Of a stretch of DNA of 39,301 bases, positions 26,070 to 33,439 are shown one piece after another. The stretch lies in contig JAFQOX010000136.1 of assembly GCA_017412045.1 (NCBI GenBank), positions 1 to 39,301 of the forward strand, written 5' to 3'. This stretch comes from Clostridia bacterium (GTDB lineage: Bacteria > Bacillota > Clostridia > Oscillospirales > CAG-272). The notes under the pieces were generated by a model. The model had not been told where the DNA came from, did not search any database, and worked only from the letters and a program-made list of their open reading frames with translations. The translations under genes and the position numbers were made by a program. Every line of letters begins with the position of its first letter. Position 1 is the first letter of the stretch.

Positions 26070-26705
26070 TTATTCTTCAAAATGATTTGCTAAAATTCGC
26101 AGTACCGCGTGCGCCTCGTGCGCGGCGCAAAGCATAACGCGGGACGATACAAGCCCGATTCCGTCTGAAACATCGCTTTCTTCATCTCCGCACAGATAGA
26201 ATTTGCCCGTTATTTTCCGCGTCTTGATGCGATTGGCATCGTAAAGTCCTGCCATACCCGAAGCCGCAACGAGATATTTGCCTCGCATTTCGGTCAGTAC
26301 GATCTCCGCGAGCATAGCCTTTGCTTCTGCGCTGTCAAAGGCTTCGCAGACGACGTCTGCATCCTTCAGAAGCGTCACGGCGTTTTCTTGCGTGATCTGC
26401 TCCGTTTGTAGTTCAAGTGAAATATACGGCGCGATTTCTCTCAGATTCTCCGCAAGCGCCCTCGTCTTATACATCCCGATCTGGTCCGCCTTATATTGCT
26501 GACGGTGAAGATTGGTCATATCCACACGGTCGAAGTCGATCAGGATCAGCTTTCCAATGCCCGCTCTTGCGAGCGCTATGGCAATATTGGATCCGAGCCC
26601 TCCGAGGCCGCACACGGCAACCGCAGCCGATGCAAACGTCTGAGAAAGCGCTTTGCCGTGACGCTCCTCTAAGGCGAGGTTCCATTCTTCTTTGGTCGGG
26701 ATCAT
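26070..26705 (-). CDS. thiF: Sulfur-carrier protein adenylyltransferase ThiF
   Basis: 211-aa E1-like enzyme that adenylates the ThiS C-terminus. The ATP-binding loop GLGGLGSN (33-40) and DFDRVDMTNLHRQQY are clear. It is the short clostridial type and lacks the CxxC...CxxC zinc site of E. coli ThiF. The start ATG immediately follows the thiS stop (TGA-ATG), so the two are coupled. Confidence 0.93.
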   Translation of the reverse strand: MIPTKEEWNLALEERHGKALSQTFASAAVAVCGLGGLGSNIAIALARAGIGKLILIDFDRVDMTNLHRQQYKADQIGMYKTRALAENLREIAPYISLELQTEQITQENAVTLLKDADVVCEAFDSAEAKAMLAEIVLTEMRGKYLVAASGMAGLYDANRIKTRKITGKFYLCGDEESDVSDGIGLVSSRVMLCAAHEAHAVLRILANHFEE

Positions 26706-26900
26706 TCAGCCGCCTCCCACAAAGCTGACGATCTCCATGCTGTCGCCGTCCGCAAGGACGGTATCGGCATAGACGGCTTTCGGAACGATTTCGCCGTTCA
26801 GCTCCGTTGCGATCCGCCTCATATCGTAGCTCGTTGTCGCAAGATATTCGGCAATGCTCTTGCCCGCGATATCCTTTGCTTCTCCGTTTACCTTTACCAT
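26706..26900 (-). CDS. thiS: Sulfur carrier protein ThiS
   Basis: 64-aa ubiquitin-fold carrier that ends in the required Gly-Gly (VGGG) and carries the thiocarboxylate sulfur for the thiazole ring. First gene of the operon, with SD GGAGGTG before the ATG at 26900, 27 bp downstream of the riboswitch terminator. Confidence 0.95.
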   Translation of the reverse strand: MVKVNGEAKDIAGKSIAEYLATTSYDMRRIATELNGEIVPKAVYADTVLADGDSMEIVSFVGGG

Positions 26901-26926
26901 TTCACACCTCCGATAAAAATTGCAAC

Positions 26927-26956
26927 AAAAAAAGGAGCTACCGATTCGGTAACTCC
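26927..26956 (-). terminator. Riboswitch-controlled terminator of the thiamine operon
   Basis: A 10-bp stem GGAGCTACCG (26934-26943) / CGGTAACTCC (26947-26956), one mismatch, with a 7-U tract on the minus strand. It lies between the TPP aptamer and thiS, so TPP binding should favour termination. Confidence 0.9.
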
Positions 26957-26999
26957 AAAAATTCTGTTGTTCCTCCCAATATACTTGTAAGATATACGA

Positions 27000-27095
27000 A
27001 TATCAGGCATCCCTACGTTGGCATTATCCAAATCAGGTTCTCGGTCGAAGGTCACACCTTCCTCTCAGCCTGTATACAAGCTCCCGTTTTTCAGT
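27000..27095 (-). promoter_or_regulatory. TPP riboswitch (THI box)
   Basis: Read on the minus strand, the conserved THI-box segments appear in order: GGGAGC (27080-27085), CTGAGAGG (27061-27068), ACCGAGAACCTGAT (27032 to about 27045) and GGATAATGCCAACGTAGGGA (27010-27029). It is placed between promoter and terminator of the thi operon, and represses it when thiamine pyrophosphate is plentiful. Confidence 0.97.
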
Positions 27096-27104
27096 TGTGA
27101 GTAT

Positions 27105-27133
27105 ATTATACATTGATCTCCATCAAAATACAA
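27105..27133 (-). promoter_or_regulatory. Promoter of the thiamine operon
   Basis: Minus strand: TTGTAT (27128-27133), 17 bp, TATAAT (27105-27110). Transcription would start about 27098, just before the aptamer. Confidence 0.8.
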
Positions 27134-27173
27134 TAGGTTTTTTTAACTTTTTCAAAAAAGTCTGCAACGCACA

Positions 27174-27206
27174 CAGATTTTGCACAATCTCCCATAGCAG
27201 AAAAAA
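27174..27206 (-). repeat. Terminator-linked repeat element, partial copy 4
   Basis: Directly after the terminator U-tract the minus strand reads CTATGGGAGATTGTGCAAAA, a degenerate version of CATAGGAAATTGCGCAAAA seen at 17585 and 17691. It is followed only by a short GTCTGC...GCAGAC-like stretch. Confidence 0.45.
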
Positions 27207-27233
27207 GCCCGGCTTTCCGATGGAAAGCCGAGC
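27201..27233 (-). terminator. Terminator of the exporter gene
   Basis: A 12-bp stem (27207-27218 with 27222-27233, one G-T pair, loop GAT) and a 6-U tract on the minus strand, 10 bp after the stop at 27244. Confidence 0.92.
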
Positions 27234-27243
27234 AGGACCATCG

Positions 27244-28098
27244 TTATAAAACGATGCCGATCAGATCGAAGAGCACGCCGACCAATGCGCCGGAAGCAAA
27301 AACGGTCACCAAGATCGAGAGATTGGCGCGCAGATCCTTATTGACACGGAAAAGAACGAGAAGCCCCACGCCGGAATTGGCGATCAGACCCGCGATCATC
27401 GCGCCCGAGCTGATCACGCCGTCCAGAAAAAGCTCGGTGATGACGACGGAGGAGGCGCAATTGGGGATCAATCCGATAAGCGCGGAAACAAAGGAGGCAA
27501 AAATGCCCGCCTGTGATGCAAATGCGGAAAGCTGCTCTTCTCCTCCGATCCAATGGATTGCAAGACCGATCAGGAAAGAGAACAGAAAAATGAAAAAGGC
27601 GATCTGTAAGGTATGGATCAGAGAGGAACGGAAAATACCGTCGTGGCAACGGCAGTTTTCATCCTCGCAGATCATGGCGATTTTTTCTTTTCTGTCCGTC
27701 TTTTTCTCAAACCGAAGAAGAAAATCCACGGCGAAGCCGACGAGCACGCCGCACAGAACCTTGATGCCCAGAATGAGAAGAATGCGCAGGGGCGCGATCT
27801 TTTCGGAAATCATGATGGGAAGCATCTCATCCGAGGTGGAGATGAAGATCGCGATCAGCGTGCCGACGGAAATCACCCCGCCCGCGTAGAGATTGGAGGC
27901 GGAGGCGGAAAAGCCGCATTGCGGTACCGCGCCGAGCAGACCGCCCGCCAGCGGTCCGAGCCTGCCCGCCCTGGAGGCGAGATCGGCGGTTTTTTTCGCC
28001 GCCTTATGCTCGATCCACTCGAGAAGAAGATACGTCAGAAACAAAAACGGAATCAGCCGAAGCGTGTCTGAAGCCGCGTGAATCAATGCGTGAGTCAT
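27244..28098 (-). CDS. Putative multi-TM heavy-metal/arsenic-type exporter (284 aa)
   Basis: Hydrophobic throughout, with about 8-10 membrane segments. It resembles the putative 10-TM heavy-metal exporter (ArsP_2-like) family. The two halves are internal repeats: GAVPQCGFSAS...GGVISVGTLIAIF (57-86) and GLIPNCASSVV...DGVISSGAMIAGL (209-239), each with a membrane P-x-C (C61, C214). The cytoplasmic loop between them holds a Cys/His cluster (C144, C149, C151, H152), likely metal binding. Substrate is not proven; manganese and organoarsenicals have been suggested for relatives. It has its own promoter, a 137-nt leader and a strong terminator. No ArsR-like regulator is adjacent. Confidence 0.75.
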   Translation of the reverse strand: MTHALIHAASDTLRLIPFLFLTYLLLEWIEHKAAKKTADLASRAGRLGPLAGGLLGAVPQCGFSASASNLYAGGVISVGTLIAIFISTSDEMLPIMISEKIAPLRILLILGIKVLCGVLVGFAVDFLLRFEKKTDRKEKIAMICEDENCRCHDGIFRSSLIHTLQIAFFIFLFSFLIGLAIHWIGGEEQLSAFASQAGIFASFVSALIGLIPNCASSVVITELFLDGVISSGAMIAGLIANSGVGLLVLFRVNKDLRANLSILVTVFASGALVGVLFDLIGIVL

Positions 28099-28235
28099 AT
28101 TTTTATTCCATAGAAATTGCGCAAAGCCGACCTCTCCGTTTTGAACGGTTGATGGATAGGCACTTGGTCAGCAGGCAAATTCCGGCGGGAAAATCCCGCT
28201 TTTTATCCTTTTTCTTGAATTTTTTATAAATATAC
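28099..28235 (-). promoter_or_regulatory. Long structured leader of the exporter gene
   Basis: 137 nt from the promoter to the ATG at 28098. It contains hairpins GCGGGA/TCCCGC (28185-28199) and CCGTT-CAA-AACGG (about 28136-28148), plus a possible closing GGATA/TATCC stem. No usual SD stands before the ATG, only A-rich sequence. No known riboswitch consensus was recognised (Mn yybP-ykoY and NiCo were considered). Much of the leader overlaps a repeat in the opposite orientation. Confidence 0.35.
28100..28206 (+). repeat. Terminator-linked repeat element, copy 3 (plus orientation)
   Basis: Plus strand: TTTTTATTCCATAGAAATTG (28100-28119) then CGCAAAG, ACCTCTCCGTTTTGAACGG, and about 60 bp ending in hairpin GCGGGA-AAA-TCCCGC with TTTTTAT (28185-28206). 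Same plan as copies 1 and 2 at 17.5 kb, but here it lies inside the leader of a minus-strand gene. Confidence 0.55.
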
Positions 28236-28241
28236 CATGAT

Positions 28242-28270
28242 AGTATACAGAAAAAAGGTTGTTTTGTCAA
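28242..28270 (-). promoter_or_regulatory. Promoter of the exporter gene
   Basis: Minus strand: TTGACA (28265-28270), 17 bp, TATACT (28242-28247). The 98 bp between here and the GH106-like stop (28369) shows no hairpin terminator. Confidence 0.82.
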
Positions 28271-28368
28271 TGATATTTTTGAAAAAATATGAAAACACGA
28301 GCTTTTTCAATCAATTTCTTCGTAAGCTTGGATTCGATGATCGAGAGGTGACGTTTACGGGCGCGCCG

Positions 28369-31300
28369 TTATTGGATTTCCGAGATTTCGGGAGTCGTCA
28401 GGATACCTTCCTCGCAGATCATATAGTCGTAGCACCACGCTTCGCCGGCGGTACGCCATGCCGCGGGACCGATCCAGGTTTCCTTGAGGTTTGCCAGATG
28501 GACGGGACCAAAGCCGTTGCGGCGGTGGCCGTATAGCGTGATATGCAACGTATGCTTACCCGCCTCCACGCCGTTCAGGTTTACCGTATAGGGCGGATAG
28601 ATCGCGGGGATTTCTTCCCCTGTATCGAGTCGGACGGACTGAAGAATACCCTTGTAATGGGAGGAACGCACGGAAAGATCACCGCCCTTCGTTTCGATCG
28701 GCACGTGATAGGTGACGTTTCCTCCGTAGAAGGGGAGTCCCTGCGCGGTGATACTGCCGAACGCCAGCTCCGTTTTTGCCGCAACCACGCGGACGAGTCT
28801 GCCGCAGACCTCCACGCCGAAATCGCCGAGCAGATACGCCCATTCCGTATTCGTATTTTTGCCGAAGGGAATCTGCACTTCCAGAATATTTTCGCCCTTT
28901 TTCAAGGCGGGGAGCGCGATCGTCTGGATCGACTTGTCTGCATACCAGCCCGTTACGGTGTTCGGAACCTCTGCGCCGTTCCACGTCAGCCGCACGGTCT
29001 CGGCATCCTCGATCGCCAGCCTTGCGCCCTCGTATTCAATTTCGGAATGGATGCGGAAGCGCAAGCGCAGGATATGCGTTGCAGGCTCAGACTTTCTTGC
29101 CCACGGCTGAACGACGTTGCTCCTGCGGTTCTTCCAGCCGAGCCGCGCGCGGCAAATATCGTCCAGACGAAGAATTTCCTCCGCAGGGCTCCATTCTCCG
29201 CCGTCCAGCGCGTATTCCGCCTGATCCAGCAGCAGCGCGTTCGGCTCGCTGAGCGTGTAGGGCACGGTGATCGGCAGCGTCAGGGCGCGCGCTTCCGCCG
29301 ACTGCCCTTCGGGAGCAACCGCATCCTGCGTTTCCCCGTCGGCGGGATCCAGACGGAGAAGCAAGCTGTCGTATTCATAGACGCGGCGTGAGATGACCGT
29401 CGTATCTCCGCAGATGCAATAGCGAACCGACTCCGTTTTGCCGTTTTCCGTATGATAGAGTGTAGGCTTCCATTTCCCGTCGACTCGGATCTTCAGATCC
29501 TTGAAGCGGGACATATCCCGATTATGCGGAACCGTTCCGCGCGCAATGAAAAGCCATCTGCCGCCGTGATCCTCGCGGAGCTGATGCAAAAGATCCGTCG
29601 TCAGCACGCCCGCTTCGGTACGGATATCCACCAGACGGGCGGAATCCAAAGCGCTGAGAAGCGCGCCGCGCGTGAAGGGAATTCTTTCCGAAGCCATGGC
29701 AAGCGCCGCGCCCCGTTCGCTCGGAACGGCATTTTCCAGCGCAGGGAGCTCTCCCATAAAGATCACTCTGCCTCCAGCCCCGCGGAAGGATTCGAGCCTC
29801 TCCAGCGTGGACGAACGCAAGGTCTCACAGCCCGGGACGAGAATGACGTCGTACGCCATTTCACCCACGCGCAACGGCGCGCCCGTATCCGTGCAAAGGC
29901 TTGGAATGAGAGATTCTGAAATAAAGTCAAAATCGATGCTTCCGAAAAGAAGCCATTTCGTCAGATTACTGAAATTGACGTCCATATCTTCTCTCGCGCA
30001 AAGCGTATCCGCGTGCGGACCCCAATGGAGCCAATAGCTCTCGATCGGATGAATCACACCCACGCGAACGAGCGGCTTTCCGCGCGTCATCGCCGTATTG
30101 ACGCGAGCGAAATGATCCTCGATCAACGGATATTTCTCCCACCACGGGGACTGATAATGAATGGAAGCGGGATAATCGCGCTTTGCCTCGCCAGCCATGG
30201 AAACCAGGGAGAGATGCGGAACGCGCACCGTCACGCCGAGCGCCGCCATCCAGTCGCCGTTCATTTTATGCTCCCTGAAATCGAAGTCCCAATTGGCAAC
30301 GCCGTACATTTCGCACAGCACGCCCTCTCTTCCGAATTGGTGCGCGGAGGATTGCGCCTGCTTGACCGTCGTATACTCGAGATTGCGCTCCAGCATATCG
30401 ACGCCGGGCATACCGAAGCCTCTGTAAAGGCGCATCGCCTCTCCGATCGCGTTTGTCTGCGTACGCAGGGACGGCTCGCGCATGACGTGTCCCGTCAGCT
30501 TGATGCCGTGCGCCTCGCACCATTTGCCGCAATTGTCCGCAAAGGCGGAGGCAAAGCGCTCGCAAACGTGGTCGTGATAATGATAGCGGATCACGGAGGG
30601 CTTACCGTCGGCTCTCTCCCAGATCAGCTCGGGAATGCCCGCGATCAGATCCGCTCCGCCGTACGCGGAAGCGAAGGTTTCGGGCAGATCGTCCGTCCAC
30701 GGAAGAATCGCGGAGCCCTTTTCCGTCGCGTATTTCAGCGCGGTCTTGGTCATGAACTGCGGCTCGTCCGTAAAGATGGAGGGGATCGTTCCGTCAAATT
30801 CCTCGCCGACGGCGTTCAGATAGCTCTCATAAGTAATCTCGATAAAGCGGTCGATCGCCGCCTTGTTCAGGGTATCCACGTAAGCCTGTCCGTTGTGCCA
30901 CGCGCTGTCCTTCGCGACCTCCATGTAGGCGTACCATTTCTCATGCGCGGCGACTTCATTTTCTCCGATCACCCTCCAGCCGATCAGCCTGCCCGCCTCG
31001 TCCAATTTCACGTCGAAGCAAGCCAGAAGTCCGCCCTGCTCGGCAAATTCCGCGCGGCGTTGCGCGTCTCCGTAAGCGATACCGCTTCCGCCGTCCGCAT
31101 GGGGCTCGAAGGTAAAGAGCAAATGGCGCGCGCGGAAGCGTTTTTCCTTCGTGACCATTCCGCCGGCGGAACCCGAGGGCCAGCGGTCCTCGTCGTAGAG
31201 CCACGCGAGCATATTTTCACTCTTGGCTTTACGAACGCAATTTTTGATCAGCGTCATGAATTCTTCGCTGAGATACGGCGTTGCCATACCCGTTCTGACG

Positions 31301-31473
31301 TGCATATGTGCGCCGCCAAAGCCCATTTTTTTGAAGATCTCCAGCTGTCTGTCCAGCTCCTGCTGATCCAACTTGCAGTTCCATGCCCAGAAGGGCGTGC
31401 CGCGGTATTCCGCCGTCGGATTTTCAAAGAGCGCGGGATCCAGACGGGATGCGCCGTTTTTCTTGTATAACAT
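28369..31473 (-). CDS. GH106-like glycoside hydrolase (alpha-L-rhamnosidase-related), 1034 aa
   Basis: The N-terminal pattern RGTPFWAWNCKLDQQELDRQ, MGFGGAHMHVRTGMATPYLSEEFM and WLYDEDRWPSGSAGG is typical of the GH106-like family of large rhamnosidase-related enzymes. IPSIFTDEPQF, about residue 235, is a conserved acidic motif near the presumed active site. The middle (about 480-600) is a beta-galactosidase-trimerisation-like, Rossmann-type region. The C-terminal part (about 780-960) contains beta-sandwich sequences with ..LRLRFRIH.. and LEVQIPFGKNTN, like sugar-binding domains. There is no signal peptide, so it acts on imported or small glycosides in the cytoplasm. Substrate unproven. SD AAAGGA, 7 bp from the ATG at 31473. 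It is a single gene with no transporter beside it. Confidence 0.85.
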   Translation of the reverse strand: MLYKKNGASRLDPALFENPTAEYRGTPFWAWNCKLDQQELDRQLEIFKKMGFGGAHMHVRTGMATPYLSEEFMTLIKNCVRKAKSENMLAWLYDEDRWPSGSAGGMVTKEKRFRARHLLFTFEPHADGGSGIAYGDAQRRAEFAEQGGLLACFDVKLDEAGRLIGWRVIGENEVAAHEKWYAYMEVAKDSAWHNGQAYVDTLNKAAIDRFIEITYESYLNAVGEEFDGTIPSIFTDEPQFMTKTALKYATEKGSAILPWTDDLPETFASAYGGADLIAGIPELIWERADGKPSVIRYHYHDHVCERFASAFADNCGKWCEAHGIKLTGHVMREPSLRTQTNAIGEAMRLYRGFGMPGVDMLERNLEYTTVKQAQSSAHQFGREGVLCEMYGVANWDFDFREHKMNGDWMAALGVTVRVPHLSLVSMAGEAKRDYPASIHYQSPWWEKYPLIEDHFARVNTAMTRGKPLVRVGVIHPIESYWLHWGPHADTLCAREDMDVNFSNLTKWLLFGSIDFDFISESLIPSLCTDTGAPLRVGEMAYDVILVPGCETLRSSTLERLESFRGAGGRVIFMGELPALENAVPSERGAALAMASERIPFTRGALLSALDSARLVDIRTEAGVLTTDLLHQLREDHGGRWLFIARGTVPHNRDMSRFKDLKIRVDGKWKPTLYHTENGKTESVRYCICGDTTVISRRVYEYDSLLLRLDPADGETQDAVAPEGQSAEARALTLPITVPYTLSEPNALLLDQAEYALDGGEWSPAEEILRLDDICRARLGWKNRRSNVVQPWARKSEPATHILRLRFRIHSEIEYEGARLAIEDAETVRLTWNGAEVPNTVTGWYADKSIQTIALPALKKGENILEVQIPFGKNTNTEWAYLLGDFGVEVCGRLVRVVAAKTELAFGSITAQGLPFYGGNVTYHVPIETKGGDLSVRSSHYKGILQSVRLDTGEEIPAIYPPYTVNLNGVEAGKHTLHITLYGHRRNGFGPVHLANLKETWIGPAAWRTAGEAWCYDYMICEEGILTTPEISEIQ

Positions 31474-31532
31474 ATTTCAGATTCCTTTCCGTTTTTCTTC
31501 CTGCGAGCAGAGCCGCAGCCGTTTCTAAAGCA

Positions 31533-31561
31533 ATCATACCATAAAACGGACCGTTTGACAA
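31533..31561 (-). promoter_or_regulatory. Promoter of the GH106-like gene with spacer palindrome
   Basis: Minus strand: TTGTCA (31556-31561), 17 bp, TATGAT (31533-31538). The spacer begins with the perfect palindrome AAACGG-T-CCGTTT (31544-31556), a likely operator. Confidence 0.78.
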
Positions 31562-31634
31562 GTACCGAAAAAGAATCCTGTCGTTTTTTTAAAGAATCCG
31601 GATCTCTTTCAAAAACGGAGGGATCACTTTCCGA

Positions 31635-31709
31635 GCAACAGCATTTACTTTTTGAGTTGGAAAGATAAATGATTGTTTACGGTTATTCGTCCTAAATTTC
31701 TGTTTATCT
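31635..31709 (+). repeat. Dispersed intergenic repeat, short copy
   Basis: GCAACAGCATTTACTTTT (31635-31652), GGAAAGATAAATGATTGTTT and CTAAATTTCTGTTTATCT (end 31709) match the ends and an internal piece of 2084-2395, but the middle is missing. It looks like an internal deletion form of the same element. The rest of the 350-bp gap between the divergent GH106-like and VanZ genes holds only the two promoters. Confidence 0.55.
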
Positions 31710-31762
31710 CATCTTATCTCATCAAAAGGCAATGAGATTTTCCGATTTTTTGTTCCATTAGG

Positions 31763-31792
31763 TTGACACGGGGTTGACTGATATGATAAAAT
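31763..31792 (+). promoter_or_regulatory. Promoter of the vanZ-regulator operon
   Basis: TTGACA (31763-31768), 18-bp spacer, TAAAAT (31787-31792). Confidence 0.7.
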
Positions 31793-31823
31793 ATAATTTA
31801 TATGAACAAAAACGGGAGATTTT

Positions 31824-32330
31824 ATGACAAAAAAATTGATTTTTTTCTTACTCGTGATCTGGATTCTGACGATCGCGCTCGTTATTTTTCTATTTTCCGC
31901 GCAGACGGGAACAGAATCGGGCAACGTCAGCCGCGGTCTGATGGAAAAAATCGCAGAGCTCCTTCGTCTGGAAGCGGACGGGCGGGAGCGTATGCATTTC
32001 CTGATCCGCAAGGCGGCGCATATAGCGGAATACGCCGTGCTCGGCGCTTCGGTCTGCGTGCTTCTCTTCTATCTTGCCGACGTCCGATATCTGAAGCGAT
32101 TGTCTGATTTACGCGCCGCCGTTTGCGCGCTGATATTTTCATTTCTGTTCGCCGTGACGGATGAAATTCATCAGGCGTTCGTACCGGGCAGAGGTCCCGC
32201 CTTTACCGACGTCCTGATCGATACCGTCGGCGCGGCGCTGGGGATCGCAGTAATTTTCTGCTTCGGACGCCATCAACGGCAAAAAAAGAAAAAACAATCT
32301 TCTGTGAAAGCAAAGGAGGATTTGTCTTGA
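31824..32330 (+). CDS. VanZ-like family membrane protein (168 aa)
   Basis: Four hydrophobic segments (about 4-24, 50-85, 95-115, 130-152). The family signature is seen as RKAAHIAEYAVLGA and FAVTDEIHQAFVPGRGPAFTDVLIDTVGAALG. VanZ proteins are small membrane proteins, one of which gives low-level teicoplanin resistance; the general role is unknown. SD GGGAG, 5 bp before the ATG at 31824. The C-terminal tail is Lys/Gln rich. The stop codon overlaps the start of the next gene, so the two are coupled. Confidence 0.9.
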   Translation: MTKKLIFFLLVIWILTIALVIFLFSAQTGTESGNVSRGLMEKIAELLRLEADGRERMHFLIRKAAHIAEYAVLGASVCVLLFYLADVRYLKRLSDLRAAVCALIFSFLFAVTDEIHQAFVPGRGPAFTDVLIDTVGAALGIAVIFCFGRHQRQKKKKQSSVKAKEDLS

Positions 32331-33187
32331 AAGAAAATACGATGGGAAAGAAAATCCGCGCGCTCCGCTTACAAAAGGGCATGACGCAGGCGGCGCTGGC
32401 GGGCGAAACGGTGACGCGCAATATGCTCAGCCAGATTGAGAATGGAAGCGCCCAGCCCTCCGTCGCGACCATTCAGGCGATCGCGGAGAAGCTGGATGTG
32501 CCAACGGAGTTTTTCTTCTCCGAATGCGAGGATATTGACGTATTCCGCAAGATCGGCGCGATCGACAAGATCCGACGCGCGTTTGCGGACGGCGATTACG
32601 GAAGGTGTATTTACCGTCTGGAGCATTTGGGCGTTTCGGACGAGGAAACGGAATACCTTTGGGCGGAAGCGTACTTCGCGCTGGGTGTTTCGCATTACCG
32701 CGAGGGCAAGCTCCGCACCGCACAGGAGGAGCTGGCAAAGTCCTTCGGGCACGCGCAAAAAACGCATTACGTCAGCGAGGGCCTGCTCTGCGCCATCCGC
32801 CGATATGAAACGGCGATCCGTTTCATCCGCGACAAGGAGAGTGTCAGCGCGCAAGACATTCCGCAGGACCTCCGCGGCTGTATGGCGGACATCGACTACG
32901 TCAAGGCGCTTTCGGGCGTTTCCGACGTCATCGCAGATGGCGAAAACGGGCTCTACGCAAGGCATCTCGCCATCCGCTGGCGGATGCGGGACGGGCAATC
33001 CGATCCGCAGGCGCGCATGGAGGAGCTGAACGCGCTCCTGACGGACGCCGAAGGTCAGCAATGCGCCGTACTGCGTTACTACGCGCTCGGCGATATGGAA
33101 GCGCTGGCGAAGGAAACGGGCGATTTCCGCCGCGCGTACGAATGTGCCTCCGCAAGGCTGGAAATCTCGGAAAAAATGAACACTTGA
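32327..33187 (+). CDS. XRE-type HTH regulator with TPR-like C-terminal domain (286 aa)
   Basis: The helix-turn-helix is at residues 8-62 (KIRALRLQKGMTQAALAGE...LSQIENGSAQPSVATIQAIAEKLDVP). The remainder is all-helical with tetratricopeptide-like pairs (YLWAEAYFALGVSHYREGKLRTAQEELAKSF, LRYYALGDMEALAKETGDFRRAYECA). Proteins of this plan often sense small peptides or partner proteins, but no peptide gene is seen. The start is TTG at 32327, 7 bp after a strong AAGGAGG and overlapping the vanZ stop (TTGA); the ATG at 32342 lacks a good SD. Its target may be its own operon or the ABC gene downstream. That is inference. Confidence 0.85.
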   Translation: MKENTMGKKIRALRLQKGMTQAALAGETVTRNMLSQIENGSAQPSVATIQAIAEKLDVPTEFFFSECEDIDVFRKIGAIDKIRRAFADGDYGRCIYRLEHLGVSDEETEYLWAEAYFALGVSHYREGKLRTAQEELAKSFGHAQKTHYVSEGLLCAIRRYETAIRFIRDKESVSAQDIPQDLRGCMADIDYVKALSGVSDVIADGENGLYARHLAIRWRMRDGQSDPQARMEELNALLTDAEGQQCAVLRYYALGDMEALAKETGDFRRAYECASARLEISEKMNT

Positions 33188-33209
33188 TCGGGATTGACCG
33201 CCTTCCGGG

Positions 33210-33338
33210 CAAGGTCGTCAGCTTCAGGCTACCGACCTTGCAGTGATATATTTCGCCTGTGGCGAAACGTGATATTTTGACTTCGTCAAAGTGATATTCG
33301 CGCTGTGCGCGAGTGATATATTCCGCTGTTCGCGGAAT
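33210..33338 (+). repeat. Array of GTGATAT-spaced hairpins
   Basis: GTGATAT occurs at 33243, 33269, 33291 and 33313. Each is followed by a different perfect hairpin with a tiny loop: TTTCGCC-TGT-GGCGAAA (33251-33267), TTTGAC-TTC-GTCAAA (33276-33290), TCGCGC-TGT-GCGCGA (33298-33312), ATTCCGC-TGTTC-GCGGAAT (33320-33338). An 8-bp stem CAAGGTCG/CGACCTTG (33210-33240) stands before the array. Stem sequences differ while the spacer is constant. It occupies the gap between the regulator and the ABC transporter. The rest of the gap (33339-33430) shows no clear promoter. Confidence 0.85.
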
Positions 33339-33439
33339 ACGAGGGAAAAAATTTATTATATTTTTCAGAAGCTTTACGGCATTGCGTCTTACGGGGCAGG
33401 CGCGATCCGATCCATACGACGAAATCTAAGGAGACTCTT

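Noticed and set aside
28099..28235. yybP-ykoY (Mn) or NiCo riboswitch before the exporter
   Set aside because: I could not match the conserved segments of either class; a covariance-model search (Infernal/Rfam) would decide it.
28274..28368. Coding-like minus-strand stretch after the GH106-like stop
   Set aside because: About 28 codons without start or SD; it may be chance or a decayed tail.
30013..31470. 485-codon open frame on the plus strand
   Set aside because: It mirrors the GH106-like gene exactly in extent; the composition is that of a shadow frame.
33243..33338. GTGATAT array as a CRISPR or a set of terminators
   Set aside because: Repeats are only 7 bp, the intervening pieces are self-complementary, and no U-tracts follow the stems.
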